NCBI GenBank assembly: GCA_003278345.1
Contig: QCFH01000009.1
Coordinates: 1-57,431, forward strand
Direction of reading: 5' to 3'
DNA: 57,431 nucleotides
Source of the DNA: Prochlorococcus sp. AG-363-C02
GTDB lineage: Bacteria > Cyanobacteriota > Cyanobacteriia > PCC-6307 > Cyanobiaceae
A program made the translations under genes and the position numbers. This document shows positions 1-8,852 of this stretch, in pieces. Numbering within the stretch: position 1 is the first letter of the stretch; the number at the start of each line of letters is the position of its first letter. The notes beneath the pieces were generated by a model that had not been told where the DNA came from, did no database searches, and worked only from the letters and a program-made list of their open reading frames with translations.

Positions 1-121
1 AATTGCAAGCTGATATCTAGAACCTCAAACTTATAGCAAGGAATGCATCTATCAAGCTCTAATAAAAGGAGTATTAGAAGGTATAGTGTTAATGATAAGG
101 GAAGCTAATTCCTAATCTAAA

Positions 122-203
122 GCCCATCTGGCGGAATTGGTAGACGCGCTGGTTTTAGGTACCAGTGACTTCGGTCGTGGGAGTTCAAGTCTCCCGGTGG
201 GCA
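122..203 (+). tRNA. trnL: tRNA-Leu (anticodon UAG)
   Basis: Cloverleaf read directly. The acceptor stem GCCCATC (122-128) pairs with GGTGGGC (196-202) and is followed by discriminator A at 203. The anticodon stem CTGGT/ACCAG (149-153/161-165) encloses the loop TTTAGGT, giving anticodon TAG (156-158). A variable arm follows, and the T-loop is GTTCAAGTC. The long variable arm and the A discriminator fit leucine. No CCA is encoded. It lies 57 nt upstream of crtR on the same strand. Confidence 0.97.
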
Positions 204-260
204 TTGAATACTAAAGTAGACAAACATTTATTTTGTCGATGTTGTAAGTTCAACAATCAA

Positions 261-1289
261 ATGAAAGAAACTATACCTTCTACTATTATCGATAGCTCTA
301 GCAGATTTCATTCTCATGCTTTCTGGCAGAGACAAATTAAAGAATATCTAGACCCTCCAGGGTTCATTAACCCTACTTTATTTTTATTTGTTGGTGGTTA
401 TGCAACCGCATGCCTAACTATTTGGCAATGGTATAGGGGAGAATGGCCTCTTCCTTTACTGGTTGGGCTTGCTTTCTTATCTCTTCATATGGAAGGAACT
501 GTTATTCATGATGCATGTCATAAAGCAGCTCATCCAAACAAATGGATAAATCAAGCAATGGGTCATGGAGCAGCAATTTTATTAGGGTTTAGCTTCCCTG
601 TTTTTACTAGAGTCCATCTCCAACATCACTCCCATGTAAATGATCCAAAGAATGACCCAGATCATATAGTTAGCACCTTTGGTCCTGTTTGGTTAATTGC
701 ACCAAGATTTTTTTATCATGAGTATTTCTTTTTTCAAAGAAAGCTATGGAGAAGGTTTGAATTAATGCAGTGGGGTATTGAGAGATCTGTTTTTATAACA
801 ATAGTAATTGCGGGAATAAAATTTAACTTTATGAATGTTATTTATAATCTTTGGTTTGGTCCTGCGTTAATGGTAGGAGTAACACTGGGAATATTCTTCG
901 ATTATCTTCCACATAGGCCTTTCTTAGAACGTAATAAATGGAAAAACGCAAGAGTCTATCCAAGCAGAGTTATGAATATTCTAATTATGGGACAAAATTA
1001 TCACTTAGTTCATCATTTATGGCCTTCTATCCCTTGGTTTGAATATAAACCAGCGTATGAAGCAACTAAGCCGCTTTTAGAACAAAAAGGTTCACCTCAA
1101 AGAATGGGTATATTTGAAACAAAAAAAGATAGTTTTAATTTTCTTTATGATGTTTTCATAGGAGTAAGAAGTCATAAAAAAAATAGAAGTAAAATGAGGC
1201 CTCTAGCTAAATTAATTCCTAATAAAAAATGGCGTAAAAAATGGGTTTACTTACTTCATAAAACAGCTGTGATTCCGGAAAAAGAATAA
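261..1289 (+). CDS. crtR: Beta-carotene hydroxylase CrtR (di-iron fatty-acid-hydroxylase/desaturase family)
   Basis: A 342-residue membrane enzyme that would hydroxylate beta-ionone rings of carotene to give zeaxanthin in thylakoid or cell membranes. The histidine boxes of the desaturase superfamily are visible: HDACHKAAH (about residues 83-91), HLQHHSHVND (119-128) and NYHLVHHLWP near residue 250. Hydrophobic stretches lie at about 37-75 and 170-220. The frame stays open upstream to a GTG inside the tRNA, which cannot be the start; the ATG at 261 opens a protein of normal length. The extreme C-terminus is lysine/arginine-rich. Family assignment is strong. The substrate (CrtR type rather than another desaturase) rests on overall resemblance to cyanobacterial CrtR. 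Confidence 0.9.
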   Translation: MKETIPSTIIDSSSRFHSHAFWQRQIKEYLDPPGFINPTLFLFVGGYATACLTIWQWYRGEWPLPLLVGLAFLSLHMEGTVIHDACHKAAHPNKWINQAMGHGAAILLGFSFPVFTRVHLQHHSHVNDPKNDPDHIVSTFGPVWLIAPRFFYHEYFFFQRKLWRRFELMQWGIERSVFITIVIAGIKFNFMNVIYNLWFGPALMVGVTLGIFFDYLPHRPFLERNKWKNARVYPSRVMNILIMGQNYHLVHHLWPSIPWFEYKPAYEATKPLLEQKGSPQRMGIFETKKDSFNFLYDVFIGVRSHKKNRSKMRPLAKLIPNKKWRKKWVYLLHKTAVIPEKE

Positions 1290-1296
1290 TTTTTTA

Positions 1297-1587
1297 CTAG
1301 GAAATAATCTTTGGAACCCTATAAAATTGTCCTTCTATCTTAGGTCCTAATTCTAATAAATCATCCCTAACAACAGATTCCTCTACATCATCATCTCTTA
1401 ATACATTAACAACTTCAACTGCTCTAGTAGTAGGAGGTACATTTTGAGTATCAATTTTTTCTAATTGAGAAACATAGTCTAATATTTTTTCAAGTTGCTT
1501 TGCATAAAGATTTAAACGATCCTCAGGTATATCCAAACGAGCAAGTTTAGCTACTTTCGAAACATCAGCTGAAGAAATACTAGTCAT
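1297..1587 (-). CDS. gatC: Asp/Glu-tRNA amidotransferase subunit C
   Basis: A 96-residue GatC. It stabilises GatA in the GatCAB complex that converts Glu-tRNA(Gln) or Asp-tRNA(Asn) to the amide form in the cytoplasm. The typical start ([16 protein letters not shown]), the amphipathic helix ending in [11 protein letters not shown], and the late FYRVPKII motif are all present, and the length is normal. It overlaps the upstream creatininase-family gene by ATGA, so the two are probably translationally coupled. gatA and gatB are not in this window. It converges on crtR with only a 7-nt gap and no visible terminator. Confidence 0.93.
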   Translation of the reverse strand: MTSISSADVSKVAKLARLDIPEDRLNLYAKQLEKILDYVSQLEKIDTQNVPPTTRAVEVVNVLRDDDVEESVVRDDLLELGPKIEGQFYRVPKIIS

Positions 1588-2363
1588 TGTTCTTGAATAA
1601 AATCAGTTAAATCTTGAGTTAAAGCTGAAGCTGCTTTATCTAAAAAGATTTTACCGTCATTAGGTTTCGCCAAGTATGGATCTGAACCCATTCTTCCATC
1701 AGGATATCTTCGACGGAAATCTTGATAATCATATATTGGGCCAGCAGGAGCAGGTTTAGGAAGTGCAAATTGTTTTTTTAATAAAGTTGGTTCTAAATAA
1801 AGGGTTAATGCAATTTCACTGGGAGTAGCATGTTGTCCTTCTTTTTCCCCATATAAAGATTTAGCTTCAGCATATACTTCAGGAACCATAAACCAATTTG
1901 CCAACTTGCATCTAAATGTATTTGCTAAAGGCAAGTTCATTTTCGATACACTTCTATAAGCTTGTGCAAAAGCAGATTTTATAGTTGCAATGTTTCCACC
2001 GTGTCCATTAATAATAAAAATTCTTTCGAAACCATGCATAGCTAACGATACAAGCAAATCGTGCATCAAATTAAGCAAAGTAGATGGTTTAAGGCTCATT
2101 GTTCCAGGAAAGGCTAGATGATGCTCAGCCATTCCATAGGGTTGGGTTGGTGCGACAACGACTCTTGATCTCTTGCTAACTTCTAAAGCCACTGACTGTG
2201 CAGTAAGAGCATCAGTACCTATTGCACCAGTAGGTCCATGTTGCTCAGTTGAACCAATTGGCAAAATAACTCCTTTACAATTTTCCAGATATTCCTCAAC
2301 CTCAGGCCAACTCAAAAGATCTAAGCGCAAAGAGGATTGGTTTTCGTCTGATAAAAATGGCAC
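1584..2363 (-). CDS. Creatininase / creatinine amidohydrolase family protein
   Basis: 259 residues with the metal-binding signatures of the creatininase fold: [19 protein letters not shown] (about 36-54) and the HGGNIAT motif (about 120-126). The family hydrolyses cyclic amides (creatinine, formamide intermediates of riboflavin or F420 biosynthesis, mycofactocin maturation). The substrate in cyanobacteria is not known to me, so no specific reaction is assigned. It ends in an ATGA overlap with gatC, so both are probably co-transcribed, although no functional link is obvious. The first 15 residues are variable, and the ATG at 2363 is the most likely start. Confidence 0.85.
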   Translation of the reverse strand: MPFLSDENQSSLRLDLLSWPEVEEYLENCKGVILPIGSTEQHGPTGAIGTDALTAQSVALEVSKRSRVVVAPTQPYGMAEHHLAFPGTMSLKPSTLLNLMHDLLVSLAMHGFERIFIINGHGGNIATIKSAFAQAYRSVSKMNLPLANTFRCKLANWFMVPEVYAEAKSLYGEKEGQHATPSEIALTLYLEPTLLKKQFALPKPAPAGPIYDYQDFRRRYPDGRMGSDPYLAKPNDGKIFLDKAASALTQDLTDFIQEQ

Positions 2364-2492
2364 AATTGATTCGGCTTTATTTATGCTTTGATCTACTCAT
2401 TATTATGATTGAATCTAATTTTATTAGATCTTTAAACAATTTATAAAATGCCTAATGAAAGCATTTCAAAGTCAATTTTCTAAAAAGACTAA

Positions 2493-3098
2493 ATAGTTAA
2501 TTCTCCTCTGCCACTAGATTTCTTTTATAGGCCCTCTGAAAAAGTAGCGCCTGACTTATTAGGATGCTTATTAATTAAGAGAAAATCAAATAACAAATTA
2601 ATCTGGGGAGTAATAGTAGAAACAGAAGCTTATTCACAGATAGAACCCTCATGCCATGGGTTTAAAAAGAGAACTCCAAAAAACGAAACACTTTTTGGAG
2701 AACCTGGCAGATTTCATGTTTATTTAACTTATGGGAGCTACAACTGCGTAAATATCGTTACTCATAAAAAAGAATGGGCTAGTGGCGTACTTTTAAGATC
2801 TATAGCTATGCCTAATGAAAATGAACGTATTGCATCAGGTCCAGGATTATTAGCTAATAGATTTGGAATAAATAGAAGTCATGACAATTCACTTATCTCA
2901 TTAGAGAATGGGTTGTGGCTAAGCAAAAGTCCATTAAATAGAAATATGAAGACTATTATTCAAACAACAAGAATAGGAATTTCAAAAGCAAAAGATCTTC
3001 CCTGGCGCTGGTATGTTAAAAACAGTCGAAGTATTAGTAAAAGAGCAAAGGGAGATCGATGTCCTAGTGTCTCTGAAGCCTGGAGACCCAGCTCTTAA
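2493..3098 (+). CDS. mpg: 3-methyladenine DNA glycosylase (AAG/MPG family), no canonical start codon
   Basis: An uninterrupted frame encodes the AAG-type base-excision glycosylase that removes alkylated purines. It reads from FYRPSEKVAPDLLGC through the catalytic VETEAY motif, the TPKNETLFG segment, the YLTYGSYNCVNIV core and SGPGLLANRFGI to LPWRWYVKNS. Against family members the protein should start just before the FYRPSE segment, but the frame contains no ATG, GTG or TTG between the in-frame TAA at 2490 and the internal ATG at 2808. Candidates are ATA at 2493 or CTG at 2508. An in-frame ATG at 2448 is separated from the body by TAA at 2481 and 2490. It lies 9 nt before pyrB. Function is secure from motifs; whether it is translated is open. 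Confidence 0.75.
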   Translation: MVNSPLPLDFFYRPSEKVAPDLLGCLLIKRKSNNKLIWGVIVETEAYSQIEPSCHGFKKRTPKNETLFGEPGRFHVYLTYGSYNCVNIVTHKKEWASGVLLRSIAMPNENERIASGPGLLANRFGINRSHDNSLISLENGLWLSKSPLNRNMKTIIQTTRIGISKAKDLPWRWYVKNSRSISKRAKGDRCPSVSEAWRPSS

Positions 3099-3107
3099 AT
3101 CATCCTT

Positions 3108-4124
3108 ATGAGTAACTGGAATCATAAGCACATAATTGATTTAGCTTCTTTCTCACTAGAGGATTATCGAACTGTTTTAGATCTTACAAATCGATTTAAA
3201 ATAATTCCCATTTCCGGATCAAGGAAGTTACCTGCACTACAAGGGAAATTAATAGCAACATTATTTTTTGAACCAAGCACAAGAACTAGAAGTAGTTTTG
3301 AACTTGCAGCAAAAAGACTTTCGGCAGATGTTCAATCCTTCTCTCCATCAAGTAGTTCATTAAAGAAAGGTGAATCTCCACTAGACACTGTTATGACCTA
3401 TGTAGCGATGGGTGCAGATGTTCTAGTAATACGCCATAACTGTTCAGGGATCGCCGAACAAATAGCTAAATCATTAGACGAAAATCTCAAACACGTCTCC
3501 ATACTTAATGGTGGAGATGGTCTTCATAGCCATCCTAGTCAAGCTCTTTTAGATTTATTTACCTTGGCTCAATTTTTCGATAAAGAGAATCCCAACATAA
3601 AAAACCTTGCTGGGAAAAAGATTACAATTATTGGAGACATACTTCATTCCCGAGTAGCACGATCAAATTTGTGGGGTCTTACTGCATGCGGAGCAGATGT
3701 TGTTCTTTGTGGACCTCCAACTCTCCTTCCAGAGCAATTTTCAGAATTTGTAAGTAATCCTCCTCCTGGAATAATTCAAGATCCAATAAAAAATCGTGGA
3801 AAAGTTTCTATCTCAAGATCACTAAAAGAAGCAATGGAAGATAGCGATGCTATTTATACTTTAAGAATTCAAAAAGAAAGAATGAGTGAGAATTTAATAT
3901 CTAGTTTAGATAGATATCATGAAGAATATGGAATTACACACGAGAGCCTAAAATGGTGTAAAGAAAATGTACCTGTTCTACATCCTGGGCCTGTTAATAG
4001 AGGTATTGAAATAAGTAGTGAATTAGTCGATGATCACTCAATATGCTTAGTTGACACTCAAGTAACTAATGGAATCCCAGTAAGAATGGCTTTATTGTAC
4101 CTTCTTGCTTCAATGAAAAATTAA
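3108..4124 (+). CDS. pyrB: Aspartate carbamoyltransferase catalytic subunit
   Basis: 338 residues. The enzyme joins carbamoyl phosphate and aspartate in the committed step of pyrimidine synthesis. The carbamoyl-phosphate loop STRTR (57-61, within [13 protein letters not shown]), the HPSQALLD motif (about 142-149) and the late [11 protein letters not shown] motif are present. Length is slightly above the usual 310, which is common in cyanobacteria. It starts 9 nt after the mpg stop, so it may be co-transcribed with it. pyrD lies elsewhere in the window at about 40.3 kb. Confidence 0.96.
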   Translation: MSNWNHKHIIDLASFSLEDYRTVLDLTNRFKIIPISGSRKLPALQGKLIATLFFEPSTRTRSSFELAAKRLSADVQSFSPSSSSLKKGESPLDTVMTYVAMGADVLVIRHNCSGIAEQIAKSLDENLKHVSILNGGDGLHSHPSQALLDLFTLAQFFDKENPNIKNLAGKKITIIGDILHSRVARSNLWGLTACGADVVLCGPPTLLPEQFSEFVSNPPPGIIQDPIKNRGKVSISRSLKEAMEDSDAIYTLRIQKERMSENLISSLDRYHEEYGITHESLKWCKENVPVLHPGPVNRGIEISSELVDDHSICLVDTQVTNGIPVRMALLYLLASMKN

Positions 4125-4127
4125 AAT

Positions 4128-4463
4128 CTAAACTAATTTAAATCCTTCCATCAGCAAACCGTATACAAATCCCATTCTAAAACTATCAATAATTTGATAA
4201 GCAATTGAAGCTTCCTTTTTTTTTAAATCAATTCTTCTAATTCTTACTAATAATTCTATAAATACAAGTGAGAAGAAAGCACCTATTGGATCCATTAAAG
4301 CTAATACACCATTAATCATTCCTACTGATCCACCTATAAAAAAAGCAGCTAAGAAAATTATTATTAGAAAAGAATATTTACGCCAAGGATTCCTAGTCCA
4401 GAATTCAAGCCTCTTAATTAAATTTATTATATTACGATCTAAACTTGTAGTTTGATATTTCAT
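4128..4463 (-). CDS. DUF565 / Ycf20-like membrane protein
   Basis: 111 residues resembling the cyanobacterial and plastid Ycf20/DUF565 family: NPWRKYS followed by a strongly hydrophobic helix (about 31-50, LIIIFLAAFFIGGSVG), a second hydrophobic stretch containing DPIGAFFSLVFIELLVR, and a C-terminal amphipathic region. Family members are thylakoid or inner-membrane proteins; in algae and plants the family has been linked to non-photochemical quenching, but no biochemical activity is established. It is convergent with pyrB, with a 3-nt gap. Confidence 0.75.
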   Translation of the reverse strand: MKYQTTSLDRNIINLIKRLEFWTRNPWRKYSFLIIIFLAAFFIGGSVGMINGVLALMDPIGAFFSLVFIELLVRIRRIDLKKKEASIAYQIIDSFRMGFVYGLLMEGFKLV

Positions 4464-4565
4464 AAAAATAAATTCCTATTTAATAATCTTATGATTTTAA
4501 ATAAGCAAGCACTATAAATTTCTTTCATTAAATCGTAACTTAATATGCTTAAGCGGCAAAATTTT

Positions 4566-4763
4566 TCATTCCAAATCCTTACTCTTATTTTTTGTCTTAC
4601 CATCAAGTAATTCATGCAATGCCTCCATCTGAGCCATTACCCCTCTAATTTCTCCTGGCTCAGGAAGCAATCCATCATCCAAAACACCTTGGTGCATTTC
4701 CCGCAATTCTTGTCTTACATATCGCAGATGACTAATCACTTGTTCTCTTTTAGACTGAGACAT
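4566..4763 (-). CDS. Small conserved hypothetical protein
   Basis: 65 residues, mostly helical and charged, with no signal peptide or membrane segment. It contains HLRYVRQELREMHQG and a GEIRGVMAQMEALHELLDG segment that looks like an amphipathic helix. I know no function. Codon use is gene-like, and the opposite-strand frame here is poor, which supports coding. It may be restricted to picocyanobacteria. It is divergent from the DUF2555-coaBC pair across a gap of about 210 nt. Confidence 0.6.
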   Translation of the reverse strand: MSQSKREQVISHLRYVRQELREMHQGVLDDGLLPEPGEIRGVMAQMEALHELLDGKTKNKSKDLE

Positions 4764-4855
4764 AAAAAAATCGCTCTTAATAGCTTCTTTTACCGCATTA
4801 ATTTCCTTCTCGCTGGTTCAACCGAGGAATTGCACATAAAAAACTATAAATAAAC

Positions 4856-4883
4856 TTGACTGTGATCAATCTAAAAATAATAT
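4856..4883 (+). promoter_or_regulatory. Candidate sigma-70-type promoter for the DUF2555-coaBC pair
   Basis: TTGACT (4856-4861) is separated by 16 nt from TAATAT (4878-4883), about 90 nt upstream of the 4973 start. A TATAAA at 4886-4891 is a rival -10. This is a pattern match only. The remainder of the 4764-4972 gap shows no gene. Confidence 0.35.
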
Positions 4884-4972
4884 TGTATAAAAGAATGCAT
4901 CCTTAAACTTCAGCAAACCTAGCTTTACATAGAATAATTAGAGGAATGAAGAACTAAAGAGGAAAATTTTAA

Positions 4973-5212
4973 ATGAAATCTAATGATATATCTAGTAAAA
5001 GTTCTAAACTTAAAATCACTAAAGAAATTATTCATAAGTTCGATGACAAGTTAACCGCTAAACTTGCAAAACGACTTGAAGAAGATGATTATCCAAGTCC
5101 ATTCGAAGGCTTAGATGATTGGCATCTTTTAAGAGCTCTTGCTATTCATAGGCCAGAACTAACACTTGATTATCATCATTTAATTGATCAGGAACCATTT
5201 GATGAAGATTGA
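4973..5212 (+). CDS. DUF2555 family protein
   Basis: 79 residues with the hallmark of cyanobacterial DUF2555: LAKRLEEDDYPSPFEGLDDW (about 35-54), then HLLRALAIHRPEL and a final LIDQEPFDED. It is small, acidic and soluble. Function is unknown to me; the family is essentially confined to cyanobacteria. Its last 11 nt overlap the start of coaBC, so the two are likely co-expressed. The purine-rich AAAGAGGAAAA at 4959-4969 just before the ATG is a good ribosome-binding site. Confidence 0.8.
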   Translation: MKSNDISSKSSKLKITKEIIHKFDDKLTAKLAKRLEEDDYPSPFEGLDDWHLLRALAIHRPELTLDYHHLIDQEPFDED

Positions 5213-6488
5213 AAAAAATCATCAGTTGAAAGATAGAAAAATACTGGTATTAGCTACTGGGAGCATTGCTGCTATTAAAACTCCCATACTTGTAAGCAAT
5301 TTAATTAAAAGGGGTGCAGAGGTTAGATGTGTAATTACTCCCAGTGCATCAAAACTAGTTAGTCCTTTATCTTTATCAACACTTAGCAGAAATCGTTCCT
5401 ATCAAAATGAAGACCAATGGGACCCCAGACAAACAAGGCCTTTGCACATTGAGCTTGCAGACTGGGCAGATTTTATTGTTGTAGCACCATTAAGCGCCTC
5501 ATCTTTATCTAGATGGATAAATGGTCTTTCTGAAGGATTAGCAGCAAGTATTCTTTTGGCAGCTGAAAGACCAGTTATAGCTGCAGCTGCAATGAATACA
5601 GGAATGTGGGAAAACGAAGCTATTCAAAACAATTGGACAAAGCTAAATAATTTCAAAAATGTTATAGCTCTATCACCTGGAGAAGGACTTCTAGCTTGTG
5701 ATCGAATAGGTGATGGAAGGATGGCTAGTCCTCATCTAATTGAATTAGCAATAGAAAGTGCAACTATAAAATGTGAAAATAACTATTTACTTCCGAAAGA
5801 TTGGAAAGGGATCAAATTACTTGTTACAGCTGGAGCGACAATAGAGGATCTTGACTGTACAAGATATATCTCAAATAGAAGCTCAGGGTTAATGGGCGTA
5901 CTTCTTGGCCAAGCCGCACGATTTAGAGGAGCAAGTGTTGATTTTATTCATGGGCAATTACAAATAGAAGAAGACCTTTTAGAAGGTCTAAATAGTTTTG
6001 AAATAAGAAGTTCTCATGATATGGAAGCGATACTTGAAAAACTTCATTCATCTGCCGATGTTATAGCCATGACAGCTGCGGTAGCAGATGCAAGAGCAAA
6101 AGGTAATCCTAATAAGATGAAATTCCCAAAGAGATATCTTCTTGAGTCTCTAAAAGATCAACTTGAGATAGTTCCTGATTTAATTGAGAAGTTAGTCAAA
6201 AAAAGAGAAAAGAAACAAATTTTCTTAGGTTTCTCTGCGCTAACTGGCGATGATGAAAACATTAAAAAACTTGCGATAGCGAAAAAAACAAGTAAGGGCT
6301 GCGACCTCTTAATGGCAAACCCTGTTGATAAAGCAAATCAAGGATTCGAGTCAGATTTTAATGGTGGATGGTTATTAGGTCCGGAAGATAGAGTTCAGAA
6401 AATATCGGTGAATTCAAAATTTTCAATAGCCCATAACTTATTAGATGAACTAAAAAGCCTTTTAATGGTCAAATCAATAAAAAAATAA
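5202..6488 (+). CDS. coaBC: Bifunctional phosphopantothenoylcysteine decarboxylase / phosphopantothenate-cysteine ligase
   Basis: 428 residues, a CoaC-CoaB fusion making 4'-phosphopantetheine for coenzyme A in the cytoplasm. The flavoprotein CoaC part begins ILVLATGSIAA and carries the substrate motif AAAMNTGMW (near 130) and LLACDRIGDGRMAS. The CoaB part follows with VTAGATIEDLDCTRYISNRS and AAVADARAKGNPNKMKF. The ATG at 5202 is preferred; an in-frame upstream ATG at 5184 would deepen the overlap with DUF2555. Normal length, all expected blocks present. Confidence 0.95.
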   Translation: MKIEKNHQLKDRKILVLATGSIAAIKTPILVSNLIKRGAEVRCVITPSASKLVSPLSLSTLSRNRSYQNEDQWDPRQTRPLHIELADWADFIVVAPLSASSLSRWINGLSEGLAASILLAAERPVIAAAAMNTGMWENEAIQNNWTKLNNFKNVIALSPGEGLLACDRIGDGRMASPHLIELAIESATIKCENNYLLPKDWKGIKLLVTAGATIEDLDCTRYISNRSSGLMGVLLGQAARFRGASVDFIHGQLQIEEDLLEGLNSFEIRSSHDMEAILEKLHSSADVIAMTAAVADARAKGNPNKMKFPKRYLLESLKDQLEIVPDLIEKLVKKREKKQIFLGFSALTGDDENIKKLAIAKKTSKGCDLLMANPVDKANQGFESDFNGGWLLGPEDRVQKISVNSKFSIAHNLLDELKSLLMVKSIKK

Positions 6489-6596
6489 CAATAAAGATAC
6501 AAAACCACCTGAAAGACGTGAAACGAGCCAAAGCATTGCACTGGAATGGTTCTCACGATATTGGGGCGTTTTTTTAGGCAACAATTAAGCTACGAG

Positions 6597-6623
6597 TTGT
6601 TTAGAGCTGCAAAAGGCTATACA
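6597..6623 (+). promoter_or_regulatory. Candidate psbO promoter
   Basis: TTGTTT (6597-6602), a 15-nt spacer and TATACA (6618-6623), about 90 nt upstream of the psbO ATG. Weak by spacing and chosen by position. The 6489-6709 gap is visibly richer in G+C than neighbouring gaps and otherwise holds only short inverted repeats. Confidence 0.3.
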
Positions 6624-6665
6624 TAAGGCGCATTTCCCCCTGTAAGCTCCCAACTGAGTAATAGG

Positions 6666-6681
6666 GCGGTTTTTATACCGC
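6666..6681 (+). promoter_or_regulatory. Hairpin in the psbO leader
   Basis: The inverted repeat GCGGT-TTTTAT-ACCGC lies 28 nt before the psbO start. If transcription begins near 6630 it would form a stem early in the 5' leader. It may stabilise the message or modulate ribosome access. No known element is recognised. Confidence 0.4.
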
Positions 6682-6709
6682 GTTCATTTGGCCTTTAGGC
6701 TTCCCTTCC

Positions 6710-7501
6710 ATGAGATTTCGTCCTTTGCTAGCCCTAGTGCTTGCTTTCTGTCTCACTTTCATAGCTGCCCCAAGTAGTGTCTCTGCCTCTGGAGAAAGAG
6801 GTAATGCAAGATTTGCCGATGTTGTTAATACCGGCAAAGCAAATGATTGCCCAACAATATCTGCTGGATCTGACGGATCAATCAGTATTGATGGAGGCCT
6901 TACAGATATCTGCATGCACCCAACAGAAGTGTATGTAAAGGTAGCTAAATCAAGGAGATCAAAAGCTGAATTCTTACCAGCAAAAATTATTAGCCCAAGA
7001 AACAACACAACCGTTGAACAAGTCTATGGTGATGTTTCTGGTAGCACCTTTAAAGAGCAAGGTGGTATTGACTTTCAGTTAATAACAGTTCTTGCTCCAA
7101 CTGGAGAGGAATTTCCCTTTGTTTTCTCAGCCAAGGATATGGCTGTAGATTTTAAAGGAAAGTCAATTGCTCCAGGCACCGAAGCTTCCGGAACTACCTA
7201 CACACCTAGCTATCGCACCGGTGACTTCTTAGATCCAAAAAGTAGAGCTAAAGACACAGGTGTTGAATATGCACAAGGTCTAGTTGCCTTAGGTGGTGAC
7301 GATGAAGAACTTGCAAAAGAAAACATCAAAAGAGACCTTGATGGCCAAGGGGTTATAACTCTTGCAATCGAAAATGTTGATTCTGATACTGCAGAATTCA
7401 CTGGATCTTTTGTTGCAATCCAACCATCAGATAATGATCTTGGATCTAAAGAGCCCGTCGATGTCAAAATCATTGGCGAGTTATATGGTCGCAAAGCCTA
7501 A
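6710..7501 (+). CDS. psbO: Photosystem II manganese-stabilising protein PsbO
   Basis: 263 residues with a Sec signal peptide (about 1-26, cleaved near SVSA/SG). The mature part is the beta-barrel extrinsic protein that protects the Mn4CaO5 cluster on the lumenal side of PSII. The two conserved cysteines are present (C47 and C68, in ANDCPTI and TDICMHP). The family block with GGIDFQLITVLAPTGEEFPF is intact. Monocistronic: preceded by its own leader and followed by a strong terminator. Confidence 0.97.
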   Translation: MRFRPLLALVLAFCLTFIAAPSSVSASGERGNARFADVVNTGKANDCPTISAGSDGSISIDGGLTDICMHPTEVYVKVAKSRRSKAEFLPAKIISPRNNTTVEQVYGDVSGSTFKEQGGIDFQLITVLAPTGEEFPFVFSAKDMAVDFKGKSIAPGTEASGTTYTPSYRTGDFLDPKSRAKDTGVEYAQGLVALGGDDEELAKENIKRDLDGQGVITLAIENVDSDTAEFTGSFVAIQPSDNDLGSKEPVDVKIIGELYGRKA

Positions 7502-7532
7502 AATCAGGTATTTGTTTTATAAAAAAGATCAA

Positions 7533-7565
7533 AAAAAAGAAGGGGTCAATGACCCCTTCTTTTTT
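7533..7565 (+). terminator. psbO rho-independent terminator
   Basis: GGGGTC (7542-7547) pairs with GACCCC (7551-7556) around an AAT loop. The stem is extended by A/T pairs to about 15 bp and ends in a T run (7560-7565). Because the stem is flanked by A and T tracts it could act in both directions, but the neighbouring genes are both on the plus strand. Confidence 0.93.
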
Positions 7566-7630
7566 ATATGATCTGGCTCTAGTATTTTTACCCCCTCTCT
7601 GGGAGAATCACTTGGATCGATATACACATA

Positions 7631-8803
7631 ATGACCTCTCAAAAATCATTTTCTTGTTCAAGATCAGAAATAATAAAACCATATGGAGGAAAACTTGAAA
7701 ATTTAATGGTTGAATCTGACCAATTTGAGAAAGTAAAAAAAAGTGCTGCTAAAACAATAGAATGTTCTGATCGTAATGCTTGTGATATAGAACTACTTGC
7801 TGTAGGAGCTTTCTCTCCTCTGAAAGGATTTATGCAAAGAGCAGATTATCAATCTGTTGTTGAGAAAAACAGAACAACTGCTGGAATATTATTTGGTCTC
7901 CCAATTGTTATGGATACAGATAGAGAAGATCTATCAATTGGTGACAGAGTACTTCTTCAATATAAAAATGAACCTTTAGCAGTACTAACTATAGAAGACA
8001 AGTGGGAACCAGACAAAGTTTTAGAAGCTAAAGGATGCTATGGAACTACCTCCTTAGAACATCCTGCAGTGCGAATGATTGCAATGGAAAGAAAAAGATT
8101 TTATTTAGGAGGAAGTATAGAAGGCTTACGACTTCCCAAAAGAATATTTCCCTGTAAAACTCCTTCAGAGGTAAGAAAAGAACTTCCTTTAAATCAAGAT
8201 GTTGTTGCATTTCAATGTAGGAACCCAATTCATAGAGCCCACTACGAGCTATTCACACAATCTCTGCATGCTGAAAATGTAAGCGAGGGTGCAGTCGTAC
8301 TAGTTCACCCCACATGCGGACCTACACAAGAAGATGACATCCCAGGTTCTATTCGCTTCCAGACTTACGAAAAATTAGCAGAAGAGGTATCAAACCCAAG
8401 AATTAGATGGGCTTATCTACCGTATTCAATGCACATGGCTGGGCCTAGAGAGGCTCTACAACACATGATTATCCGACGAAACTATGGTTGTTCTCATTTT
8501 ATAATCGGACGAGATATGGCTGGGTGTAAATCGCAGTTAACTGGAAAAGATTTTTATGGTCCTTATGATGCTCAAAATTTCGCCAAATCATGTTGCAATG
8601 AATTAGAAATGCAGACTGTCCCCTCTCTAAACCTTGTTTACACAGAGGAAGAAGGATATGTAACAGCTGATCATGCAGAGGCTTCTGGTTTAAAGATAAA
8701 AAAACTCAGCGGTACCCAATTCAGGCAAATGCTCAGAGAAAATAAAGACATTCCAGAATGGTTTGCATTCAAAAGTGTCGTAGAAGTTCTTAGAGGGAAT
8801 TAA
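7631..8803 (+). CDS. sat: ATP sulfurylase (sulfate adenylyltransferase)
   Basis: 390 residues. The enzyme forms adenosine phosphosulfate from ATP and sulfate, the first step of assimilatory sulfate reduction. The nucleotide-binding motif QCRNPIHRAHYE (near 190-201), HPTCGPTQEDD and GRDMAGCK are intact. It is the homo-oligomeric bacterial and plant type without a fused kinase domain. The N-terminal PUA-like domain contains DIELLAVGAFSPLKGFM. The ATG at 7631 follows the psbO terminator by 65 nt, so it has its own promoter in that gap, not identified here. Confidence 0.95.
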   Translation: MTSQKSFSCSRSEIIKPYGGKLENLMVESDQFEKVKKSAAKTIECSDRNACDIELLAVGAFSPLKGFMQRADYQSVVEKNRTTAGILFGLPIVMDTDREDLSIGDRVLLQYKNEPLAVLTIEDKWEPDKVLEAKGCYGTTSLEHPAVRMIAMERKRFYLGGSIEGLRLPKRIFPCKTPSEVRKELPLNQDVVAFQCRNPIHRAHYELFTQSLHAENVSEGAVVLVHPTCGPTQEDDIPGSIRFQTYEKLAEEVSNPRIRWAYLPYSMHMAGPREALQHMIIRRNYGCSHFIIGRDMAGCKSQLTGKDFYGPYDAQNFAKSCCNELEMQTVPSLNLVYTEEEGYVTADHAEASGLKIKKLSGTQFRQMLRENKDIPEWFAFKSVVEVLRGN

Positions 8804-8852
8804 CAGTAAGGCAAGAATCCTATTAATATTCATTCATCATGATTAAAAAACC

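Noticed and set aside
165-260. Upstream extension of the crtR frame to a GTG inside tRNA-Leu
   Set aside because: The GTG lies in the variable arm of the tRNA and the extension lacks similarity to carotene hydroxylases; ATG 261 is preferred.
2173-2391. Plus-strand frame opposite the creatininase gene
   Set aside because: Shadow of a well-supported minus-strand gene; no motif and no ribosome site.
2808-3098. Short mpg starting at ATG 2808
   Set aside because: It would omit the catalytic motif and the N-terminal half, which is clearly present upstream in the same frame.
4801-4830. T-arm-like sequence GGTTCAACC in the gap before DUF2555
   Set aside because: No acceptor or anticodon stem can be built around it.
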